In this document: piece after piece, positions 56,619 through 64,000 of the stretch
How positions within the stretch are numbered: position 1 is the first letter of the stretch
Layout: each line of letters begins with the position of its first letter
From: Emergomyces orientalis
Taxonomy: Eukaryota > Ascomycota > Eurotiomycetes > Onygenales > Ajellomycetaceae
NCBI GenBank assembly: GCA_002110485.1
Contig: MOWL01000045.1
Coordinates: 1,116,001-1,180,000 of the forward strand
Length of the DNA stretch: 64,000 nt
Direction of reading: 5' to 3'
Notes under the pieces: generated by a model
Seen by the model: only the letters and a program-made list of their open reading frames with translations
What the model was told of the DNA's origin: nothing
The model's database searches: none
Made by a program: the position numbers and the translations under genes

Positions 56619-58451
56619 TTAGGTCTTAACGTCCGGTTCTTCTCGTCCAATAAACTCCTTCAACTTCAACAGCTGCACCGCCAGCCCAATATTCTCTTTC
56701 AAATACTCCTGCGCATCTTTCCCAAATTTTTTCTCGTCCAACTCATGGCGCTCAACATACAATCTAATCGTCGCCCCACTGCTACCCGTCCCCGATAGCC
56801 GCACAACGATACGACTGCCATCGTCAAACTTGACGTAAATCCCTTGGTTTTTACTCACGCTGCCATCCAGATCAGTGTAGGAGAAGTCATCCGCCTCGAG
56901 GATCTTGCGGCCCGAGACGTTCGAGCCAACGAACGTATCCTTTTTGGAGGTAATAAGCTCTGTGAGATTGGCTATAACCTTGCTGGCTCCAGCGGAATCG
57001 ACATTTTCGTAGTCGTAGCGCGTGAAGAACGTACGGCCGTATTCTTTCCAGAAGTCGTGCTGGATTGCAGCGATGCTCACGGGTTTGTCCGGGTTGGCTT
57101 TGGCGACGCCAGCGATTATATTGAGCCATGCGATAACCGCCCAGAGGCCGTCCTTTTCGCGTATATGGTTGCTGCCTGTTCCGAAGCTCTCTTCGCCGCA
57201 GATTGACATTTTCTTGGTGTCGAAGAGGGCACAGAAAAATTTCCAGCCCGTGGGCACTTCGTAGCATTGCAGGTTTTGCGCTTTGGCGACTAGGTCGACG
57301 GCGCCTGAAGTTGGCATTGAGCGAGCTAGGCCGTATACACCCTGGCTCTTGAAGTAGGGAATCAATTTTGCATGGTGCGCAATGATAGCCAAGCTGTCTC
57401 CCGGCGAGACGAAAGTTTTGGCTCCGTAGATCATGTTGCGGTCTCCGTCTCCATCACTGGCTGCACCAAATTGAATGCCATTTTTGTCAACGGCTTCGAC
57501 CAGCGAATGTGCGTATGTCAGGTTTGGGTCAGGATGTCCGCCTCCAAAATCTGGGGAGGGAATACAGTTCTGCACACTGGAGGGGGGGAGCCCCAATTCA
57601 TCCAGGAAAATAGCCTTCCCATACGGCCCAGTAACACCATGCAATGCATCGAATAGGACTTTGAAATCTGGGTGCGTCTTGAATAGGGATTTGATAAGAT
57701 CGAAGTCAAAAATTTCCTTTAGCATATCAACGTAGTCGGTTGTGGAATGGATAATTTCCACCTCCAGGGATCCGTATATCTTGGTGCCAATGTGTGCGAG
57801 ATCGACGTCGGGTATTTCAGCAATTTTGTATGATGTCAGGTTCTTGGAAGTTTCATAAATATTGTTTGTCACTGACTCAGGGGCGGGAGCACCGTTGGAA
57901 AGATTGTATTTGATGCCGAAATCCGCATTTGGTCCTATTGACAAAAACGAATTAGATATATGAGCATTTTTTCGTGGTGTTCAGTCCAGGTATTCGGGAC
58001 CTCATTGGAAATAATGATATTAAATCATACATACCACCTGGATTATGACTTGCAGTAAGTAAGATTCCTCCCGTGGCCTTTCTCTTTCTGATAACATGGC
58101 TTGCAGCAGGTGTACTCAGGATCCCATTGTGGCCCACTAGCAACTTTCTGACACCGTACGCGGCTCCGATTTTGGCAATCAATTGCACGACTTCCGGATT
58201 GTAGTACCTCCCATCGCCGCCAATGACCAAAAAGGAGCCTTCAACACCTTCTGGAATGGATAGGAGAATGCTTGTGATAAAGGATTCGGAGTAATTCGGC
58301 TGCTGGAAGACCGTGACTTTCTTACGAAGACCGGACCTAGATATTGTATTAGTAGATGTAGACAGTGGGCCATTTGCCCTTTTAGAAGATATACTGACGT
58401 CCCAGCCTTCTGGTCCTGGAAGGGAGTAATTGACACAGTTTTGACGCTCAT
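56619..58451 (-). CDS. PGM2: Phosphoglucomutase
   Basis: Three minus-strand exons, 58451-58399, 58336-58035 and 57934-56619, give 556 aa. The first junction uses donor GTCAGT and restores DQKAGTSGLRKKVTVFQQ, confirming the model. The active-site serine is Ser114 in TASHNPGG. The Mg2+-binding loop SDGDGDR is at 278-284 (Asp279, Asp281, Asp283), the sugar-binding CGEESFGTGS follows, and the phosphate-binding RLSGTGSSGATIR lies near the C-terminus. It interconverts glucose-1-phosphate and glucose-6-phosphate in the cytosol, feeding UDP-glucose, trehalose, glycogen and cell-wall synthesis. The sequence is near-consensus for fungal PGM throughout, with no missing key residue. Confidence 0.98.
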
Positions 58452-59076
58452 ATTGATTAAGTTCGCTGCGCAATGGCTGCTTGAGCTAAATCGAGGGGTT
58501 GGGTGGGTACGTATCTGGAACGTAGCTTTGATGCCCGTTTTCAGTGGTAGGATTTATTAAAGAAGGAATAAATCGTACTTATCACTCTTTGGATAGAGCA
58601 CGGCTTTGAATTGTCGAGAAACCTGTTAGCGCTGGCGATGTCGTTTTCCGGTGAGGTGCAACAACCCAGCTTTTGGCGGGGCAGCAGCTGCGTCATTATC
58701 AACAACTTTTGCACGCCCTAAAAAAAAACCCCCACCACCACGTTGCTGTTAAATGTAACTGATGTCTCTGGTAGGTCTTCATATTATTACATGAGTTCAG
58801 GTATATTCTGGCAATACGGAAATATAATTTGTATTCTAATCAACAGCATAGCCACAATAATCTAAACTGGATCGACCCGCCAGTTAAGCACAACCCTCCC
58901 GTCACCATGCCTCCGTCTGCCAAAGAATATAGAGACGAAAGGGTGCAAATTGCAGGGACAAATGCGATAACGAGGTTGTGCTTGATAGAGCTTCGTAGCG
59001 TAAATTCGTAAATTCGTATTAATGACATCCCAACCGTCATTCACCTCTAACCGCCGGAGAGTGCGTATACATTCCC
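58452..59076. other. Intergenic region
   Basis: 625 bp between PGM2 start and the REX2 stop (both minus strand). It presumably holds the PGM2 promoter and REX2 trailer; the small ORF at 58829-59011 is unsupported. Confidence 0.55.
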
Positions 59077-59773
59077 TCAACTCTTCTTCCCAAATAGTAC
59101 CCGTCGATAATACCTCATCTCCTCAATACTTTCCAGAATGTCCTCCCTGGCCAAATGCAGAAACTCCTTTTTCGGCGCATCCCTCAACACCTCCCCATCC
59201 CCCCACCTCCTAACCGCCTCTTTAATGCTACTCACATCGAGCAACCGATAGTGCAGCCACTCGAGGACCTCTGCGTATGGCTCGTAGGCCAAGAACGCCT
59301 TGTCAGCATGGACGCTATTGCCCGCAAGCAATCCCGTCCGTTTCCGTGGCACGTGTTCTTTGATATATGCGAGGAGGCCCTCTGCAGCGGCCGTTGGGGT
59401 TGTCGTCGATGCAGACACAGCAGCTGACAATCCTGACCGGCCATGCGTTTCGATGCACCAGCCATTCATGTTATCAAGGACAGATTGAGGATGGTGGATT
59501 ACAGCTTCGAAGCCGGTGGGTTCGAGGAGGTTAAGGTCCGAGTCGGTGATGAAGCAGCATATCTGGAGGATTTTGTCCGTGCGGGGGTCGAGGCCTGTCA
59601 TCTTTTATCCCGGCGGAGAAAAGAGTGGTTAGTCTTCAACGGTAATAGTATATTGGGTATTTGGAAGCTGGGTAGATATATTGGCTGGTATTTATGAGAT
59701 GGAGGAGCGATCTGGGGCTTCGAACCTCACAATCGATCCAGACAAGAGGCTCAGTGGAGCGGGAGAGCGTCAT
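59077..59773 (-). CDS. REX2: Oligoribonuclease (DEDDh 3'-5' exonuclease, Rex2-like)
   Basis: Two minus-strand exons, 59773-59726 and 59601-59077, give 190 aa. Exon 1 encodes MTLSRSTEPLVWIDCE and exon 2 begins MTGLDPRTDKILQ, so the signature WIDCEMTGLD is split exactly by the 124-nt intron. DEDDh catalytic residues are visible: Asp14 and Glu16 (ExoI), and the later HLAREDILESI with the catalytic His and last Asp. GNSVHADKAFL contains a conserved region of oligoribonucleases. It degrades two-to-five-nucleotide RNAs in mitochondria and cytosol. The start used lacks an obvious presequence, whereas yeast Rex2 is mitochondrial, so an upstream leader exon is possible. An Ala/Thr-rich insert (SASTTTPTAAA) is unusual. 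Confidence 0.92.
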
Positions 59774-60127
59774 GTTTGCAAAATATCTGCTGTAGTTTGT
59801 TGACGGGCTTTAAAAAGTTGGGCTCCAGGCCTTTGTGAGTAGGGGCCGGTTAGGTTTGGTGGTTAGAGTCGAAAAGGCATTTGGTTGATACGGTTGTTCT
59901 CCAAGGGGTGGTTGGCCCAAACCCCCCCAAGGATACATTGCACCACAGAAATAACAAAAAAACCGGTGGGAAATCATTTACTATTTATTTATCCGTTTAA
60001 TACCAATCAATTTTCCATTTTATGTTATGTATCACAATAGTACCTGACCATCCCAAAGATACATATTTCCCAGCTAATATAAAGATTTATCGCCTTACAT
60101 TATATTTACTTTATCGACCCTTTTTCT
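59774..60127. other. Intergenic region
   Basis: 354 bp between the REX2 start and the stop of the rhodopsin-fold gene, both on the minus strand. Nothing else visible. Confidence 0.55.
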
Positions 60128-61781
60128 TCACTGCCTATGATACGATTTCACCGGCGTCATTGGATACGCATCGTGTGCACGGTTCAACTGTTCCGTCGAG
60201 ATGCTATGTTCTACCCTCTTATGGATCGTGTGCCCTTTAAAGATCCCACTGTGCTCCTGGGAGTCCGATTGCGGCCCGGATCGAGAAGGGGACGTTGATT
60301 TAATTCCCAATCTCGGGAAATACTTCCTCGCAAAGGGTCTAAGTGTCGGGATGGAAGCGCAAATAACAGCCAGATTAACTTCTATGGCATTCCATACCCA
60401 AATTGTATACCCATGCCCTGAACAGAGAAATTAGAGTGACCCAGGTTAGCGAATATCCTGGGGGCAAGCTCAGATTGTGATCGCCATAACGGTAAAGAGA
60501 AAGATACTTACAAGTGACATCGTAGGTAAGATCAGTGGTCACATACATATACCAACAACGGACAACAGAAGCAGCAACGGCGCTAGAATAAAGAATCAGC
60601 ATCCGTTAACTACAAAATAAATGAGGGCTGTCAAACGACCAGCTCAATACCAACGAAAGAAAGTGGAATATAAAATATTATGAATCATACATTAGACCCA
60701 AACTCATCATGGTAATTAACACGAGTCTTTCGCGAATGGGTAGCTTCAGTTTCCAGAAGGTTGGTATAGGAAGAACCAACACGATGAGGTCGGTGATGAT
60801 GTTCGAAATCGTAGCACCAAGTATACGGGAAGATTCGTCAACACATGTCTCATCATACATGTTCTCCCAGTAGTTTTTTAATGGCCTACAACCGTCAGAA
60901 TAACGTAGTCGTGAGCCATTGTGGTACACGGGGGCCTATATCTTACCTGCAGACTGTGAACACTGCAATGAAGAATGCTTCATGTTTCGTCAGCTACTGT
61001 GCATTTACAGAATTTCGGAATATCCAAGACACGTACTGACGCCCCAAGCGACCACGAGGGCTAACACAACCCATGATAGCCGGTTGAACTTATTCTTTTT
61101 CCCCGCCGAAATCCGAACATATGACGAAAGAATAGAAAGCTTCACCAACGTCATGATGAGAATGAAGAACAATTGACTAAACCAGCTAGTCTGTTTCCCC
61201 CACAATGGCGCGGGTTAGCCTAGGAAAGTAGATACGAGACGAGATCGATTTGTTTTCGCCCTTCAAGCACGGGGGTGGTGGAAATAAATATATAAAGAGC
61301 AATTACCATTCGAGAGGGTCTTGACCACTCAGGTTTATTATCCCATATATGGATGCCTGCGTCGGATTGTTAGTCCGTGTTTCAATATCACAAAGCAAAA
61401 ATTCAAATGTATGATTCTTACCCCATCCGAAGCGTGTGCCTAATATTGTCGAGACAGTGATAGCAATGATGAAAGGCTACTCCGGGGATCCGAGTGAGCA
61501 GTTGACCGAACTTTCCAAAATAAAGAAAAGAGCAGAGAAGCGAAGAAGAGAAGAGAAAACGGAGGTCATGCAGGACATACCATTGTAGCAAGCATGAGCC
61601 AATCGTCCCACCCAGCAGAATTTTTCATATGTATTCGAACCCATAATCGTAGCGCAAGGACGATGAAAGAGAGGCACACAAATAAAATGCCAACAATGGG
61701 CATCAGCGGGCCTTGATACTCAGGGTTCACATAGTTGGGCTTCGGCCAGGTGGCCATCACCTCTAGAGGAGGGCTTCTCAT
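60128..61781 (-). CDS. Rhodopsin-fold integral membrane protein (PTH11/SAT-like)
   Basis: Eight minus-strand exons, 61781-61581, 61476-61422, 61356-61307, 61190-61037, 60962-60947, 60885-60691, 60582-60512 and 60417-60128, sum to 343 aa. A start at MATWPKPN (61757) would give 335 aa. Family marks of the fungal rhodopsin-like domain are seen: TM1 MPIVGILFVCLSFIVLALRL, SAGWDDWLMLATM, CRPLKNYW with a following ETCVD, and NIITDLIVLVLPIPTFWKLK. The last helix is WVWNAIEVNLAVICASIPTLRPF. Seven transmembrane helices are expected, then a polar cytosolic tail. Such proteins are widespread in Pezizomycotina; some act as surface sensors, most are unstudied. Exon 5 is only 16 nt. The frame closes across all joins, which supports the model. 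Confidence 0.85.
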
Positions 61782-63052
61782 TGTGATAAAGACAACCAGC
61801 CAAGAAGAGCAAAATTCTTGTCTCTTTCTTTCTTTTTCTTCCAGAGGTGACAGAAACAATCAGAGAGAAGCAGCCCCCATCAGGTGGCAGCGCAAGTGGG
61901 GGCTTCATAGCCTTAAATATAAATGCGGCTCACCAACGTTGGGAGCATGAGACGGCACCGATCCTTGATCGGGACGATCCCGGGGAGGCACTGGAAGGTC
62001 ATTATTATTAGAGATCGGCAGTATTCTGTAATTAAGTAGAGTAAGAATGATGCCAGGGTCGACAAGAGCGGACCGTTCTTGAAACCAAACCATCAGGTGT
62101 GATGGGCATTCTAACGTGTTCATCAATACTTACTAATGTGTTCGTGTCTCGCCCAGAATCACCCTTGTCTTTATTTGCTGCAACAATGCTTGCTAGCGGA
62201 TGGCGATACTAATAATTCCAATTCAGGCGGGATTCCACGTGGGGGATAGACATTAGCGCTTCTATGGCGGACATTCTGTAGTTTGTTCTAACACTTTGGA
62301 ATACTATCAACAAGTCTACTTAAGGTTGATTAAGGTTGTTTTAAGGTTGTTGTAATTCACATGGAAGAAGATAAATGTCTGACTCAGGTACAGCAAGGGA
62401 AGCTGTATGTTGTTGTTACCCAGTCAGATTTGTGGCCAATAGCAGGCTATCTTTGAGAGCAAGATTCCAAGGTTCCAAGAAATTGCCCGATTGGAACTAG
62501 CGCTTCCAGGAGTCTCCATTTTATTGGAGATTCAAGGGTCCCCTGGACTTTCCCCAGTTGACGAATTCAAGGGTACCTAGGGCATGAGCCGTTATTACCC
62601 CCCAGGTCGCTCACTCTTTCACACGACATCGCATGACCTTCGCACCTCAACATAACAGCCCCCGTCCAGTACCGGTCAAAAAAAAGGGGGGAATGAGGTG
62701 AGGCGTACGATTCTCAAATTCAAATAGCTAAATATCAGCGAGATATAAGTTCTCAGCACAAAATTCTCAGCGTATGTGTAACGCTTCTTTCAGCCAAAAT
62801 CCTGGCAAGACTTCACTCATCAACAATTCAATTAAAGAGATATCATATTGGTCAGCCACTCACTCAATTTTCCGAGATCTTTGAACCAATTCTTGCATTC
62901 CACGAAAGGGAAAAGGACAAAAAATAATTGAAAGAAAAAAAAAAGTAAAAAAGAGTTTGCACGCAAATAACGAAACAGGTATAACAAAAAAGGCAAGAGA
63001 AAAAAGTATTCCACCCGAGTCCAACATAAAAACATCCAATCCTCCAATTGTC
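61782..63052. other. Intergenic region
   Basis: 1.3 kb. Minus-strand ORFs at 61720-62126 are open for 60-70 codons but not convincingly coding; they may be leader sequence of the membrane-protein gene. Near 62320-62350 there are three close copies of TTAAGGTTG. No other gene seen. Confidence 0.5.
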
Positions 63053-64000
63053 CTATAGGTCCTCCTCCAGCTCATTTTGCCCAAGTTGCGGCGGCTTCTG
63101 CTCGATATTCAGATTGCTTCTGGGTGACATACCCGAACCTAGACTAGTAGCAGCGCTCGCAGCAGCACCGATATTGATATCACCACTCCCACCAGAAATA
63201 GAGCCTGGAATTTGTGCGGACCCCATAATCTCCTGAATATTAGTAGCTAGGCCAGACCCAGCCAACCGCTTATTGTTAAAAACATCATCGTCCGCCCCCA
63301 ATACACTAGCCCGCTGCTTCTTCATGGGGCTGCCGATGAACGCTGGTTCGCTTTCCAGCACGGAACTACTGTGACTATGACTGTTCATGTGGGATTCTGG
63401 CGGTTCTAGGGATGAAGAGCCGTCGGCAATCCCGTGATGCGGAGGGGTGGTGGCGCTTGTTGCGGTTGTAGCATTAGTTGAGGTTGTTGTTGTTGCTGTG
63501 GTGGTGGCTGTAGTGGCGGCGGGTGGGGTCGATATTGATGCTGGCGTGTTTGATTTGGAAGTTCTCGAGGTCGCGTTCCCGCTGTGTGCAAGGGGTTCGG
63601 CGGAGTGTTGTCGTTTTAGCTGATGGTGGAGATTTGGATGGTAAATACAAGGTCTCGTACAACTGGTATAAAATAATATAAAAAGAACATTAAAAAAGCA
63701 TGAGAAAGCTCACCTTTATTTGTCTCACCCCCTCCGCAAGCTCACCCTGTTGCCGAATATCGTCCGGCGAAAGAAGCGAAGAACTGACATCCTTATCCTC
63801 CTCCTCTTCAGCCTTGTGTAGTATAGAGGCCGGCCCATTGTCATCGTCGTCATAGTCACTGTCGTCCATGTCACTTTCACTACCTCGCTTAGGCTTCTTT
63901 CTCGACTTCCCTAACCCCCCTTCAGTATTATTATGGTCTCTAAACTTCGCGAAACCAGCGGCGCCCCCGGCTTTCAGGGGCGCAAGGCTCGCAAGGTCGG
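63053..64000 (-). CDS. 3' part of an unrecognised acidic, low-complexity protein (cut by window edge)
   Basis: Not recognised. Two minus-strand exons are visible: 64000-63714 (5' end beyond the window; codon phase begins at 63998) and 63619-63053, joined across a 94-nt intron with donor GTGAGC. The readable part is about 283 aa. It begins LASLAPLKAGGAAGFAKFRD, has a basic KSRKKPKRGS stretch followed by an acidic SDMDDSDYDDDDNG segment, then SSSLLSPDDIRQQGELAEGV. After the intron comes LKRQHSAEPL, a long Thr/Ala/Ser low-complexity tract (the DNA is rich in ACA/ACC), and GSPMKKQRASVLGADDD near the end. Alternating basic and acidic patches suggest a nuclear protein; the folded domain is presumably upstream, off the window. 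Confidence 0.7.

Noticed and set aside
58829..59011. 60-codon ORF between PGM2 and REX2
   Set aside because: Short, with no motif, and in a region expected to be promoter and trailer.
61720..62126. Minus-strand ORFs upstream of the rhodopsin-fold gene as extra N-terminal exons
   Set aside because: The family starts with a short extracellular N-terminus right before TM1; the extra sequence has no helix or signal and is better explained as leader DNA.

Overview
This window is nuclear DNA of a filamentous ascomycete, most likely a eurotiomycete and plausibly Onygenales. The evidence is short introns (about 50-160 nt, one of 393 nt) with GT..AG ends and CTAAC-type branch sites, a Zn2Cys6 regulator, an AzgA-type purine permease, a fungal rhodopsin-fold membrane protein, an AIM21 homologue, and very close family resemblance for EF-1alpha (460 aa) and phosphoglucomutase (556 aa). 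The order assignment is inference from overall gene character; no ribosomal or barcode sequence is present. Most genes are split, so I joined exons by hand using reading frame, splice signals and family alignment from memory. Each model given sums to a whole number of codons.

Left part (1-12.3 kb): a pyrimidine-rich stretch and a degenerate 11-bp minisatellite precede a secreted BBE-type FAD oxidoreductase. Next come a Zn2Cys6 transcription factor that is tail-to-tail with it, and a glutathione S-transferase head-to-head with the regulator. This trio looks like a small accessory (detoxification or secondary metabolism) group. A six-exon AzgA purine permease and an intron-containing tRNA-Gly(GCC) with a Pol III terminator follow.

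Middle part (12.5-42 kb): mostly housekeeping genes. These are the Smc5/6 subunit Nse3, a small ankyrin protein, the RNA polymerase III subunit Rpc11, EF-1alpha, the actin-patch protein Aim21, a 1151-aa DUF1765-like protein, ATP synthase subunit h (Atp14), a previously hidden three-exon small gene, TFIIB, and an M28 transferrin-receptor-like membrane peptidase.

Right part (42-64 kb): HMG-CoA synthase (sterol pathway), a Ser-rich protein of unknown function preceded by an overlapping upstream ORF, a Gfo/Idh/MocA oxidoreductase, phosphoglucomutase, oligoribonuclease Rex2, an eight-exon rhodopsin-fold membrane protein with a 16-nt exon, and the 3' part of an unrecognised acidic protein running off the right edge. 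Long intergenic gaps (up to 3.7 kb) are filled with homopolymer and microsatellite tracts, and I see no supported gene in them.

I found no transposon ORF, CRISPR array, rRNA or virus-derived gene. The items most worth a second look are the BBE-regulator-GST group, the hidden gene at 35.0-35.6 kb, the upstream overlapping ORF at 50.64 kb, and the microexon gene at 60-62 kb.
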